Assembly: GCA_036523395.1 (NCBI GenBank)
Contig: DATDEH010000044.1
Coordinates: 46,735-110,734, forward strand
Direction: 5' to 3'
DNA from: Candidatus Limnocylindria bacterium
Lineage (GTDB): Bacteria; Chloroflexota; Limnocylindria; P2-11E
DNA: 64,000 nt
The notes under the pieces were generated by a model. The model worked only from the letters and a program-made list of their open reading frames with translations. It was not told where the DNA came from and did not search any database. Below, in pieces: positions 17,237-25,598 of this stretch (the stretch's first letter is position 1; each line of letters opens with the position of its first letter). Made by a program: the position numbers and the translations under genes.

Positions 17237-18154
17237 TCACCCCGCGGCGTTCTGTCGTCCTTCTTCTTCGGTCGGCGCGGGCGTGCCGTCGCCGTAGACC
17301 AGCCACGTGCCGATCCGCTCTGCTTCGGCGCGCTCGACGGGCGACGCCGGGACCCTGATCCTCTCGAGTCGTTCGCGGTAGAGATCGAACATCGCTTTCA
17401 TGGTCTCGCCTCGCCGCGCTTGTTCCGGGAGCGAGAGCGAGTAGGGGAGCCGCGCCGCGAGCACGAGGGCGATGCCGCCGTAGACGGCCACGATCCGCTC
17501 GTCGGCTGTGAGCGCGATCGGAAGACGCATTGCCGCGAGCATTGCCGACCCGATCGCCAGGGCCACGTAGAACACACCGACGAAGAGCACCGCAGCCGTC
17601 ACGTACGTCCACCCATCCGCAAGCGCCGCGGATCGATCGATCTCCTCGCGCTCATCCTTGGGAACCACGAGCCACAGGCGTTCCCAGTACGCGACGGCGT
17701 GCAAGCCATACACGCGCAGCGAGTAGTCCTCCGAACTCGCGAGCACGTTACCGAGCTTCGTCGGACGCGTCGCGACAGGCGTGCCGTCCTCGCGGGTGGG
17801 GAATCGCCGCAGCCGATCCCAGGTCTCGAGGTAGCGCCAGTCCGTTTGCGGGAGGCGTCTCGCAGTAGCGCGAAGATGGTTGACGTATCGTTGCCAGCGG
17901 CGACGCCGCCACTGGTACAGCCAGTTCGGCCAGAGTCGTCGTCCCTCCAGCACCTCGTAGATCGGGTCGTCGAGCGCTGCGATGACGATCCCGGCGAAGA
18001 CCGCAAGTCCGACCCACCCGGCAACGGCTTGCAGCGGATCTGCCAGCACCCGGACAACGCGACCAAGGAGCGGCGACAGCAGCACGACCACGATCGTTCC
18101 CGGGAGGACGACCCGATAGAAGAAGGGGAGGCCGAAGCTGGTGGCTTTGTCCAC
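17237..18154 (-). CDS. Integral membrane protein (305 aa)
   Basis: About four membrane segments are visible: VVLPGTIVVVLLSPLLG, WVGLAVFAGIVIAAL, YVTAAVLFVGVFYVALAIGS and IVAVYGGIALVLAA. A cytoplasmic Arg/Trp-rich stretch lies between the pairs and a charged tail at the end. It is the last gene of the minus-strand operon that begins at 20239 and starts 9 nt after the Pro-rich mini-gene. No family is recognised. Confidence 0.7.
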   Translation of the reverse strand: MDKATSFGLPFFYRVVLPGTIVVVLLSPLLGRVVRVLADPLQAVAGWVGLAVFAGIVIAALDDPIYEVLEGRRLWPNWLYQWRRRRWQRYVNHLRATARRLPQTDWRYLETWDRLRRFPTREDGTPVATRPTKLGNVLASSEDYSLRVYGLHAVAYWERLWLVVPKDEREEIDRSAALADGWTYVTAAVLFVGVFYVALAIGSAMLAAMRLPIALTADERIVAVYGGIALVLAARLPYSLSLPEQARRGETMKAMFDLYRERLERIRVPASPVERAEAERIGTWLVYGDGTPAPTEEEGRQNAAG

Positions 18155-18163
18155 CGCGGTGCG

Positions 18164-18280
18164 TTAGCGGGGCCGCGGCCGGGGCGGTGGTGGCGGTGGC
18201 CCGTGCGGACCACCCGGGGACTTGGTCTCCGGTGGCCTCGGTGCGGGCGCGGGTGGTGGCGCCGGTCGACGAGCGCTCAC
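18164..18280 (-). CDS. Proline-rich mini-protein (38 aa)
   Basis: The GTG overlaps the TGA of the preceding Lys-rich gene (GTGA). The product is mostly Pro, Arg, Ala and Gly, including a run of six prolines. Coding is inferred from this coupling and its place inside the operon; composition alone would not support it. Confidence 0.4.
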   Translation of the reverse strand: MSARRPAPPPAPAPRPPETKSPGGPHGPPPPPPRPRPR

Positions 18281-18381
18281 TTCTTCTTCGCCGCCTTCTT
18301 GGCTTTCTTCCCAGTCTTCTTCACTTTGTGAGGCGGTGGCGGCGGGCCATTCGTCCGCCCCGGCCCCTCGGTTCGTGGCAT
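18277..18381 (-). CDS. Lysine-rich mini-protein (34 aa)
   Basis: It begins 18 nt after the 191-aa gene. A Pro-rich half is followed by a tail of KK/AKK repeats (KVKKTGKKAKKAAKKK), like a nucleic-acid or anionic-surface binding tail. It is coupled by GTGA overlap to the Pro-rich mini-gene. Confidence 0.5.
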   Translation of the reverse strand: MPRTEGPGRTNGPPPPPHKVKKTGKKAKKAAKKK

Positions 18382-18399
18382 CACACCCTCGTCACTCGT

Positions 18400-18975
18400 T
18401 CATGACTTCGCGTCGGACATCTCGCGTTCGTGTCGCGCAGCCGGCGTCCACTGCGTCCCCCACCTCTGCTCCAGCTTCATGCGCGTGTCCCGATCCATCC
18501 CTCTGACCGGCTCGGGCTCCTGCGGAAAGATGCGCAGCCAGTACGACTCGGCGTCAAAGACCTTCCCGGTGAGCGGGTCGGCGTAGCGCGCCTCGACCTG
18601 CAGCACCGTGACTCGCTCAAATGACACTGGCGTAAGCATGAGCACCATCTCGGCGCTCGGTTGGTAGTCGTTCGCAGGTTCCCATACCGGCAAGAAGTCC
18701 AGTCCTCGATCGGGATCGTCCTCGGGCGCGGCGCGCGTGCGAAAACGAATCTTGGTTGCCGCTCGCTGCCCCGTGTTCTTGATGAGCAGGCCGTAGCCGT
18801 CGGCAGCGCGAGCCGCATTTGGGTTCATCAGCGAGAGCACGGGACGCTCGAACGGACTCAGCAAGTTGCGTGTCTCGTTGTGGACCCGCGCTGCAAACGC
18901 CACGCTCACCAAGCCTGTGATCGCCGAAGCGATAGCGGCGCCCACGCTCAACAACGCTACGTCGCCGGTAGTCAA
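18400..18975 (-). CDS. Membrane-anchored hypothetical protein (191 aa)
   Basis: One N-terminal membrane segment (VALLSVGAAIASAITGLVSVAFAA) is followed by a soluble beta-rich domain (GYGLLIKNTGQRAATKIRF). That domain resembles proteins with one helix and an Ig-like fold. Its start overlaps the preceding gene by 4 nt. No named family. Confidence 0.7.
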   Translation of the reverse strand: MTTGDVALLSVGAAIASAITGLVSVAFAARVHNETRNLLSPFERPVLSLMNPNAARAADGYGLLIKNTGQRAATKIRFRTRAAPEDDPDRGLDFLPVWEPANDYQPSAEMVLMLTPVSFERVTVLQVEARYADPLTGKVFDAESYWLRIFPQEPEPVRGMDRDTRMKLEQRWGTQWTPAARHEREMSDAKS

Positions 18976-19256
18976 TCGCCCAGATCACCGATTTCGCTCA
19001 GGTCGGACTCGTGCGATCCACCGGCGCGCAGGGACTGCAGGGCGATCAGGATCACACCCACCTCAGCGATGACGATGATCAACCCGAGGAACTGCAGGGC
19101 GATGACCTGCGCCTCGCCGGTCAGCTTCCCGGTGAACTCAGAGGCGGCGGCGACCCAGCCGGCGCCAACTGCCCCACCCACCAGCGCCGATGATCCAGCG
19201 GTAGCTGCTGCGCTGCGGAACGTATGCCCTTCGATCATCGCCCGAATCCCTGACAC
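18972..19256 (-). CDS. Small membrane protein (94 aa)
   Basis: There is a Gly/Ala-rich segment and one strong membrane helix (VIALQFLGLIIVIAEVGVILIAL), then an acidic tail. It lies 8 nt after the 324-aa gene and overlaps the next gene by 4 nt. Confidence 0.65.
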   Translation of the reverse strand: MSGIRAMIEGHTFRSAAATAGSSALVGGAVGAGWVAAASEFTGKLTGEAQVIALQFLGLIIVIAEVGVILIALQSLRAGGSHESDLSEIGDLGD

Positions 19257-19264
19257 ACCCGTTC

Positions 19265-20239
19265 CTAGTCGCGCGTGAGCTTCCAGCGCGCCGGCGACGT
19301 GGTCACCAACCCGCGAGCTACGACCGCGTCTTGCTCGGCGCCGTTGAGGGTGGTGGTTGCCGACGTGGTCTGGACTTCGGAGACGTTGTGCGCCGCCCGG
19401 CTCTTCTTGGTCTCTTGCAGCAGCTTGATCAGCTCATGGGTTGGGTTCGCGCCGAGCCCGAGCAGCAGGCCAGATGCAACGACACCGACGCGCAGGGGCT
19501 GGCTCTCGGCCGCCGCGCTCGCCGCGGTGCTCGCGAGCGTTGCGTTGCCAACCAACACCGCTTCGAAGAGGTCGATGCCGAGTGCGCCCGCGACGACCAG
19601 TCCGATGAGCATGCCGAGGTACAGGCTGATGAGCCGACGGCCGGGATTGTCTTTGAACGTCCCGACGAAATTCGTTAGACCAGCGATGGCCTCGGTCGCG
19701 ACTTTCACGGATGCGGTGACCTGCGGGTATTTCTGCTGGAGGACGTTGATGCCCTTCAGCGTGGCACTGCCGATCAACTGGACGCGTTGGTCGTCGGGCG
19801 CGAGGGTCCGAAGGTCCGCGATCGCCTGATCGATCTTCGCGATCTCGTCGTGTGCGGCGTCGATCTGCACCTGGGTCCATGTGCCCGCGGCCGCGAGTTG
19901 TTGGACCGCGTCCGTTGCGCCCGCGTACACCGGCGTGAGCACCCCGTTGAGGTCAGTGACCATCTCGTCGACCTTCGTCCCAACGATGCTCATGGGCCAC
20001 CAGGCGCCGCGGAAGAAACCGACGATGGTCCACAGCGTCTCGATGCCGCGCTCGATGCCAACCGCGACGGTCGTGGCAAGCGCGACCGTCGCCGCGGCGT
20101 CGCGTGCTGCCGCCGTGGCGACCTTCCCGAACATCGCGACGTACACGGCGACGGCGACCACAATCAGCGTTCCAATCACCAACCACCAGAAGACCGTGCG
20201 CTGCAGGTTCGATGTCGACGACGAGCCAACGATCGCCAC
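19265..20239 (-). CDS. Membrane protein with central helical domain (324 aa)
   Basis: This is the first gene of the operon. An N-terminal membrane segment (VFWWLVIGTLIVVAVAVYVAMFG) is followed by an Ala-rich helix, a helical central domain (about 115-200) and two more hydrophobic stretches (ISLYLGMLIGLVVAGALGI, LRVGVVASGLLLGLG). A polar tail ends it. The pattern suggests an oligomeric membrane scaffold. No family is recognised. Confidence 0.7.
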   Translation of the reverse strand: MAIVGSSSTSNLQRTVFWWLVIGTLIVVAVAVYVAMFGKVATAAARDAAATVALATTVAVGIERGIETLWTIVGFFRGAWWPMSIVGTKVDEMVTDLNGVLTPVYAGATDAVQQLAAAGTWTQVQIDAAHDEIAKIDQAIADLRTLAPDDQRVQLIGSATLKGINVLQQKYPQVTASVKVATEAIAGLTNFVGTFKDNPGRRLISLYLGMLIGLVVAGALGIDLFEAVLVGNATLASTAASAAAESQPLRVGVVASGLLLGLGANPTHELIKLLQETKKSRAAHNVSEVQTTSATTTLNGAEQDAVVARGLVTTSPARWKLTRD

Positions 20240-20302
20240 GGCTGCCCTCCCCGCTCGCCCTCACAGTTCCCCGCCAGCCCCGCCGGAAGCATACCCCTGC
20301 GT

Positions 20303-20315
20303 CTAGTAATACTCG
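20303..20315 (+). promoter_or_regulatory. CTAGTNNNRCTTG motif, copy 6 (diverged)
   Basis: CTAGTAATACTCG keeps the AGTNNNACT palindrome. It lies in the divergent intergenic region, 63 bp from the start of the minus-strand membrane operon. Confidence 0.35.
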
Positions 20316-20418
20316 TGCGTGCTTGCTGTCGGTCGCGCGGCGCCCGGGCCGATCAGACGCGCTCCCCGGCCCTCCAGGAGCGCGCTGGGGGCGGGGGCGG
20401 TAGCCCGTCGGTCGATGT

Positions 20419-20431
20419 CTAGTAAAACTAA
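20419..20431 (+). promoter_or_regulatory. CTAGTNNNRCTTG motif, copy 7 (diverged)
   Basis: CTAGTAAAACTAA lies 79 bp before the exported-peptide start and keeps AGTNNNACT. Confidence 0.35.
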
Positions 20432-20510
20432 GAAGACGTAAATTAGAGTCCCAGCCGCAGTCGGCGCGCCTCGCACACACAAAATCGGCGGCCGCCTGCG
20501 GAGGCATGAC

Positions 20511-20624
20511 ATGGCTAGGCAACTGGTGATCCTGCTGGCGGCCGTGGTCTCGCTACTCGTAGAAGCCAGTGAGGTGGCGCTGGCTGGACCGCGACCGCCC
20601 TGCGTTCCCGGTTGGGGTTGCTGA
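20511..20624 (+). CDS. Exported small peptide, candidate signalling peptide (37 aa)
   Basis: The frame has a good ribosome binding site (CGGAGG) and a signal-peptide-like N-terminus (MARQLVILLAAVVSLLVEAS) with a plausible AxA-type cleavage region near VALA. It ends GPRPPCVPGWGC. It is followed by its own hairpin and then by a TPR-containing XRE regulator. That gene order is the hallmark of RRNPP-type peptide quorum sensing. The mature signal would be the last 8-12 residues, possibly cyclised by the two cysteines; this is inference. Confidence 0.55.
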   Translation: MARQLVILLAAVVSLLVEASEVALAGPRPPCVPGWGC

Positions 20625-20638
20625 ACCCCGTCAAGCGG

Positions 20639-20660
20639 TGGGCGGCCAGTCGGCCGCCCA
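20639..20660 (+). terminator. Hairpin after the peptide gene
   Basis: TGGGCGGCC and GGCCGCCCA form a perfect 9-bp stem with loop AGTC, 14 nt after the peptide stop. There is no strong T-tract, so it may act as an attenuator for the regulator gene. Confidence 0.5.
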
Positions 20661-20682
20661 CCCGTTTCCGTATGCTCAAGTG

Positions 20683-22008
20683 GTGAGTACGCGAACCGTT
20701 AACGCGCGCCGCGTTCGACAGCGAGCGAAGGGACCGATCGATCCCGCATTCGGCGAGCGCGTGCGGTCACTGCGTCAGGGACGCCGCCTCACCCAAGCGG
20801 CGCTCGCGGGGGACGACTTTACCACTGGCTTCATCAGCTTGGTCGAGACCGGTCGTACACGGATCTCGCTGCGAGCGGCAGAGATCTTCGCGCGCCGCCT
20901 CGGGGTCGCGGTTTCAGAGTTGATGGTTCCCTCTGAGTCGGCACCCGCGGTCGAGCTCGAGCTTCTGCAGTCAGAACGCGCGCTGCTGTCGGGCAACGGC
21001 GCGGACGCGCTCGAGGCCGCCGAACGCGCCCACCGACGGAGCAAAGGCCTGGATCGAGCGCGTGCCGTACGGGCGCGCGGGCGCGCGCTCCTGAAGCTCG
21101 GCCGTGCGCAGGAAGCGCTCGCGGCGTTTGACAATGCAGCCCGGGACTTTCGCACCAGCGGGGCGCACGACCTTGCCGCACGCACGCTGCTGGACATGGC
21201 CCACGCCTACCGGCAGTTGGATGCGCCCGGCGAGGCGCTGCGGGTGGCGGTGCAGTGCGACACCGCGCTGCAGACCGCGCAGGTCGTCGACCGCACGCTG
21301 GAGCTACAGGTGCTGCTGTTCCTCGCGAATGCGTTCGTTCGCATGGGGGACTACGCATCGGCAAACGCCAGCGCCGAACGCGCGTTGCAGGTAGCCCGCG
21401 ATGTCGGAGACGCTGGTGCGCTCGCCGAGCTGTACGCCGGGCTCGCGCTCACGCGTCACGCCCAAGGTGATTCGGAAGCGGCGGTCTCCTACACCGCGCG
21501 CAGTCTCCACCTCTATGAACAGCTCGGCCGCGAGCGCGCCGTCGCCGAGGCCTGGAATACCGCGGGCTGGGTGGCGATCAACCGTCGCGAGTACCGGCGC
21601 GCAAAGGAAGCTCTAGACCGCGCGGACGCGCTCGCCGCGCGCATCGATCACGGTGAGCTCGCGGCGCTGATCATCGCGACGCGGGCAGAGCTCGCCCTCG
21701 CGCAGGACAAAGCGGAAGAGGCGGTGCGCCTTGCCGAGCAGTCGCTCGCGCATCCCCGGGCCACGCGGTACGCGCGCGGCAACGCCACGCTCATCCGCGC
21801 ACGAGCGTTGAGCGCGAGCCGTACGACGCTGCCACGTGTAGTCGCCGCGTTCGAGCAGGCGATCAAGGCGAACGCTGGCGAACCGCAAGCACGCAGAGCC
21901 GAGGTGCACGAGGCCTACGCGGATGCGTTGGCCGCGCGCAACCAGACGCAAGCAGCCTTTGAGCAGAGCAAACGGGCCCTCGCGCTCACCCGTCCTGCGA
22001 GTGCGTAG
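20683..22008 (+). CDS. XRE-family HTH regulator with TPR domain (RRNPP-like)
   Basis: The 441-aa protein starts at GTG 20683. Residues about 20-80 are an XRE helix-turn-helix (RVRSLRQGRRLTQAAL, GFISLVETGRTRIS). From about 90 onward there is an all-helical array of TPR-like repeats (ALLKLGRAQEALAAFDNA, AWNTAGWVAINRREYRRAKEAL). This layout is that of Rgg/PlcR/PrgX-type regulators, which bind re-imported peptides in the TPR domain. The adjacent exported-peptide gene supports that reading. The target promoters are unknown. Confidence 0.8.
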   Translation: MSTRTVNARRVRQRAKGPIDPAFGERVRSLRQGRRLTQAALAGDDFTTGFISLVETGRTRISLRAAEIFARRLGVAVSELMVPSESAPAVELELLQSERALLSGNGADALEAAERAHRRSKGLDRARAVRARGRALLKLGRAQEALAAFDNAARDFRTSGAHDLAARTLLDMAHAYRQLDAPGEALRVAVQCDTALQTAQVVDRTLELQVLLFLANAFVRMGDYASANASAERALQVARDVGDAGALAELYAGLALTRHAQGDSEAAVSYTARSLHLYEQLGRERAVAEAWNTAGWVAINRREYRRAKEALDRADALAARIDHGELAALIIATRAELALAQDKAEEAVRLAEQSLAHPRATRYARGNATLIRARALSASRTTLPRVVAAFEQAIKANAGEPQARRAEVHEAYADALAARNQTQAAFEQSKRALALTRPASA

Positions 22009-22014
22009 TGGCGC

Positions 22015-22278
22015 TCACACGTCGTCGTGCCGTCGAATCACATATGCACCCGGACGCAAGGCCTGCGCCCGATCTGGTCCCCAGGCCCGCTGCAGCCGCT
22101 CAAGCACAGGTTCCGGCAAATAGGGCAAGAGATGCAAGACCAGTTCCGCCGCGGGTTTGACGCTCAGACCCGCGATGACGGCGTAGAGGGCTCCGGAGGC
22201 GTCTGCTGCGCTCTCATCCAGCGACGGACATCGGAGCCTTTCGCACATTCCACGTACGTAGCGCGGCGTACCCTCCAC
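22015..22278 (-). CDS. Hypothetical protein (87 aa)
   Basis: The minus frame looks coding (AADASGALYAVIAGLSV, LVLHLLPYLPEPVLERL). Starts are possible at GTG 22278 or ATG 22248. It is convergent with the XRE-TPR gene, 6 nt from its stop. No family is recognised. Confidence 0.35.
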   Translation of the reverse strand: MEGTPRYVRGMCERLRCPSLDESAADASGALYAVIAGLSVKPAAELVLHLLPYLPEPVLERLQRAWGPDRAQALRPGAYVIRRHDDV

Positions 22279-22303
22279 GGCAAGTGACGCGGATGATCTG
22301 CGC

Positions 22304-22800
22304 GTGGAACGCGAGCCGGTGGGTGAGTTGCCGCGCGGCATCGACGGCAACGCGACCTGCCGGTCGATCAGGGTCGCGCGCGGCTTGGGCGTTTCGGGCG
22401 ACGTGCTCGCGCAGATCCTTATTCGCCGGCGCGGTGTCGAGCAGCAGCTTGAGCGGATCCGGAACCTATACAGGTGGGGCGACATGGCTGAGGACGCGTA
22501 CCTGACCCAACGCAAGCTGCTCACGCGCGACCTCGAGGAACTCCCAATCGCAGACGACCCTGTCCCACCGGCGGAAGCAATCGCCCTCGCCTCGCGCGTC
22601 GGCGAGCTGTGGGGGGAGATGACCGACGACGAGCGTCGGCGCTTCGTGGAGGAGTGGTTCGATGAGCTTCGGCTTGGGCGGGACGGCACGATAGCAGTGC
22701 GCGCGAGAGAGACCTACCGCGAGATTGTCTTCAGCGCTCTTGACGCGTGGTGGAGGTCGGACCCGTCACGCCACCTTGGCGCCTTGCACCTCCTCAATGA
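22304..22800 (+). pseudogene. Large serine recombinase remnant (C-terminal part)
   Basis: The text resembles the C-terminal coiled-coil and tail of resolvase/recombinase proteins: QQLERIRNLYRWGDMAEDAY, RELWGEMTDDERRRF-like pattern and an ending like VRARETYREIVFSALDAW. The catalytic Ser domain and the zinc ribbon are missing, so it cannot act. It marks an old integration or excision event. Confidence 0.55.
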
Positions 22801-22889
22801 CCTTGACGCGCTTCATCTTCAGCTGAGCGTGAGCTGTGATGGCGTGGCGCCTAATAGCGGGACAAGGCGATGGTCCTGCACGTCGTTGC

Positions 22890-24722
22890 TCATGATTCCA
22901 GTGCGTTTTTCATCTCTGCGAACATCGCCACGCGCTTTGTCTTCAGCGTTCCGGGCGCGTAAGCGGCATGCCAATCGGTGCCCGTCTCGTCAAGCGTGAG
23001 CGCCTTCAGCGCCTGATCGTCCTGCTTGCCCTTGCGCGCTTCGGTCACCGAGCGGAAGTAGTAGTGGAAGAAGAGGCGGTTGAACTCGGTGAAGTAGATG
23101 TCGGCGACACGGGTGTCGCCTCGGATGATGACCATGTTCTCATCGTTGTCGTTGGTCGACGCCTTGCTGAAGTTCGCCGAGCCAGTCACGACGATCGGAT
23201 CGTCGCTGAGCGGATCGTGTAGCAGGAACTTCGAATGGATGTAAGCGACGTGCTTGTTGAGCTGGAGCTCGCGCGTATTCGTCTCGTTGACCCACTGATA
23301 AAGGGGCGCCTTGATGAACGAGCCCCATGCCTCGTAAACGTTGTTCTTTGCGTTCAGGGCCACGAACGCGGTCTTCGGCTTCGTCCCGGCCTTGGGCTTT
23401 GACGGCACGTCGCGCTTCTCCAGGAGCATGAAGATGAGCGGGCCAGCAGCGTCGTTGTTACTGAGCACGTCCTTGAATTGCTTGCCTATGCCGAACGCGA
23501 GCGTGATCGCGGCAGACTTCTTCGAACTGTCCACCAGCTTCGCGTACGAGTTGAGGACAGCGAGTCCTTGCCGGGGGGAGAAGACTGGCATGACCCCCTT
23601 GATCGCATCCATCGTCGTCGGTGGCTTCGCGATCGCCTCGACCCTCGCGCGATAGTCCTTCTTCTTCTTGTTCGCGTCGGTCCTCGCGTCGCCCTTCTGC
23701 GAACCGGGGTCGGTCGAGAGAAGCTTCCAGTACTTCTGGTACGCGCTCGCGACCTTCGCGTCCCGGATCCAGTGCCCGACGTTCGTCTGCCCGAAGATGC
23801 CGCCCTGCGTGATGTTCGTCGAGCCCGTCCACACCTCTGCCGGCGCGGCTCTTTTTCCTTTCAGCAGGACCATGAACTTGTTGTGCTCGATGTTGGCCGG
23901 ATTTGCTTCGCGCCAAATGACGGCGGAGCCCGGGAGGTGGGCTGCGTCTTTCGTCTTCTCGTTCTCATCTCGGGGGAATGGCGGGCTGACCTTCCCGGTC
24001 TTCTTGCTCTTCTTCCCGTTCTGTTTGCCGTCGAGGATGATTCGGACTTTCACGCCGCCCGAAGTGCGCGCAGTTTGGAGCGCATTCGCGACGGGCTGGT
24101 AGCTGAATTCGTAGAAGCAGCAGAGCAGCGTGTCGCCTTTCTTCGCATTCCTGATGAATTCAAGGATGCCCTGGTCGAGCTTGCGCGACAGCCACTTGTA
24201 TGCATCCGCCCGTTTTGCTGCTGGCAGCTTGTCCGGCTTCTTGTTCCCGTACTTGCGAGCGTAGGCCTGACTGCTGGCGACGCCGCGGTTGAAGAACACG
24301 TCATGCGTCTTCGTGCTGAAGAGCTTCTCTGTCCGTACTTTGATGGAGATCGCTGGGTAGTCAGTGCGCGGCACTAGGTGCGTCTTCGTTCCCTCGAGCG
24401 GCGTGACGACGTACTCGTACGGCCGGTCGTCGAGCACGTTGAAGTCGTCCCACACGAAACTTTGGAGTGGGTGCTTCCACATGCTCTTTTCGGGGATCGA
24501 CGTGGTCGACGTCCCAATCTCGGACTTGAACACTTTCGAGTTGAGCATGGGGAGGGTGCGATTCTTCGCACCATTCGGCAAGCTCGTGTCGGTCCGATCG
24601 ATCGCGAAGCCGAAGAGCCCGGTGCGTGCCACGTCGGTCGCGGCGATCCCGAACGAGACCGTCCCGTTGCCGCTCACTGCGAAGACCTGGATGCCGTTGA
24701 CGACCTTCGACTTGAAACGCAT
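22890..24722 (-). CDS. Phospholipase D-superfamily protein (610 aa)
   Basis: Two HKD-type motifs are present: IEHNKFMVLL followed by TGSTNITQGG, and YIHSKFLLHD followed by TGSANFSKAST. Thus one chain makes a complete PLD active site. The first 150 residues form an extra beta-rich domain. There is no signal peptide, so the enzyme is probably cytoplasmic. Members cleave phosphodiesters in lipids or nucleic acids; the substrate is not predictable here. Confidence 0.85.
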   Translation of the reverse strand: MRFKSKVVNGIQVFAVSGNGTVSFGIAATDVARTGLFGFAIDRTDTSLPNGAKNRTLPMLNSKVFKSEIGTSTTSIPEKSMWKHPLQSFVWDDFNVLDDRPYEYVVTPLEGTKTHLVPRTDYPAISIKVRTEKLFSTKTHDVFFNRGVASSQAYARKYGNKKPDKLPAAKRADAYKWLSRKLDQGILEFIRNAKKGDTLLCCFYEFSYQPVANALQTARTSGGVKVRIILDGKQNGKKSKKTGKVSPPFPRDENEKTKDAAHLPGSAVIWREANPANIEHNKFMVLLKGKRAAPAEVWTGSTNITQGGIFGQTNVGHWIRDAKVASAYQKYWKLLSTDPGSQKGDARTDANKKKKDYRARVEAIAKPPTTMDAIKGVMPVFSPRQGLAVLNSYAKLVDSSKKSAAITLAFGIGKQFKDVLSNNDAAGPLIFMLLEKRDVPSKPKAGTKPKTAFVALNAKNNVYEAWGSFIKAPLYQWVNETNTRELQLNKHVAYIHSKFLLHDPLSDDPIVVTGSANFSKASTNDNDENMVIIRGDTRVADIYFTEFNRLFFHYYFRSVTEARKGKQDDQALKALTLDETGTDWHAAYAPGTLKTKRVAMFAEMKNALES

Positions 24723-24988
24723 CGCCGCCTCCCCGCATGCTCTCTGCGGCGGACGGTCTAACGAGCGGCGTCCGCGACGCCGTCGAGAGTGACCGTCGAC
24801 GAGCGTAGATCGCTCATGACATGGAACCTCCGTGTGAAAAGAAGCCTACTCGTCAGCAACTGGGTTGCGTGCGCTATGCGGTCGCGCTGTCCTTCACACC
24901 GGGCTGCATGCTTCGCGGTGCTCGGCGGTCGGGTCCTCCGCCGCGGCAAACGTTGGCCCGATCACGTGGCGGCCACGGAGAAATGCCG

Positions 24989-25111
24989 CTACTTGCGCTT
25001 GCGCCCTGCCGCCAGCGTCTTCGCTGCTTTGGTTTCGTTCTTCTCGCGTGTGTGAGGGTTGCGCAATGCCTTTCCCGCCTGGCTGAGCTGTGTCTTCGTC
25101 GGCTTCGCCAT
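24989..25111 (-). CDS. Small basic protein (40 aa)
   Basis: A strong AGGAGAG ribosome binding site precedes the ATG. The sequence starts MAKPTKTQLSQAGKAL and ends KTLAAGRKRK. Short basic proteins of this type are widespread hypotheticals, probably DNA or RNA associated. It is too short for most gene callers. Confidence 0.65.
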   Translation of the reverse strand: MAKPTKTQLSQAGKALRNPHTREKNETKAAKTLAAGRKRK

Positions 25112-25146
25112 TGATCTCTCCTTCTAAGTCGATGTCCGCGGTCAGG

Positions 25147-25257
25147 CTAGAGCAGACCGTTGCGACGTAACTGCCTGACCAACTCCTCGCGGAAGAGCGC
25201 CGTTGCGACAAACAGGATGGCTAGGCCGATCACATGCTTTGTGCCCACTCTCGCCAC
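25147..25257 (-). CDS. Small membrane protein (36 aa)
   Basis: One hydrophobic helix (VIGLAILFVATALF) is followed by a basic amphipathic tail (REELVRQLRRNGLL). Starts are possible at GTG 25257 or GTG 25248. It is divergent from the XRE gene across the palindrome at 25281, so the two may share an operator. Confidence 0.5.
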   Translation of the reverse strand: MARVGTKHVIGLAILFVATALFREELVRQLRRNGLL

Positions 25258-25280
25258 CGCCTTTCGCCTTCCGTGCCAGT

Positions 25281-25296
25281 ATATCCATTCGGATAT
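25281..25296. promoter_or_regulatory. Palindromic operator candidate
   Basis: ATATCC-ATTC-GGATAT has 6-bp arms. It lies between the divergent small membrane gene and the XRE gene in an unusually AT-rich stretch, as expected of an autoregulated XRE operator. Confidence 0.55.
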
Positions 25297-25334
25297 GTCG
25301 CGTCTGAGGGCCGGCCCGCCCTAGATTTGGGTCA

Positions 25335-25598
25335 ATGCACGAAGGCTCACCGATCGACCAGGGCAAGATCATCGAGCGGCTGGTTCAAGCGCGCGCAGAT
25401 CGTGGCCTGACACAGGCATACGTCGCCGAACGGATGGGAACGACCCAGCCGTACATCGCGCGTCTCGAGTCCGCTACCAGCGACCCGCGCCTGTCGACGA
25501 TCCTGCGTTACGCCGCGATCGTCGCCGGCGCGGCCCTACTCGCCACGATCCTTGCCGACCTTGACACGCAGGGCAAAGGAAGGCGCGGCTCGCGATAA
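25335..25598 (+). CDS. Small XRE-family HTH protein (87 aa)
   Basis: Residues 10-65 form a complete XRE helix-turn-helix (LVQARADRGLTQAYVAERMG, QPYIARLESATSDPRLSTI). No toxin partner lies beside it, so an autonomous repressor is more likely than an antitoxin. Its likely operator is the palindrome at 25281. Confidence 0.8.
   Translation: MHEGSPIDQGKIIERLVQARADRGLTQAYVAERMGTTQPYIARLESATSDPRLSTILRYAAIVAGAALLATILADLDTQGKGRRGSR

Noticed and set aside
24758..24817. 19-codon minus frame beginning MSDLRSSTVTLDG before the PLD gene
   Set aside because: No ribosome binding site. Part of it forms a CGGCGTC-CGC-GACGCCG hairpin; too little to call a leader peptide.
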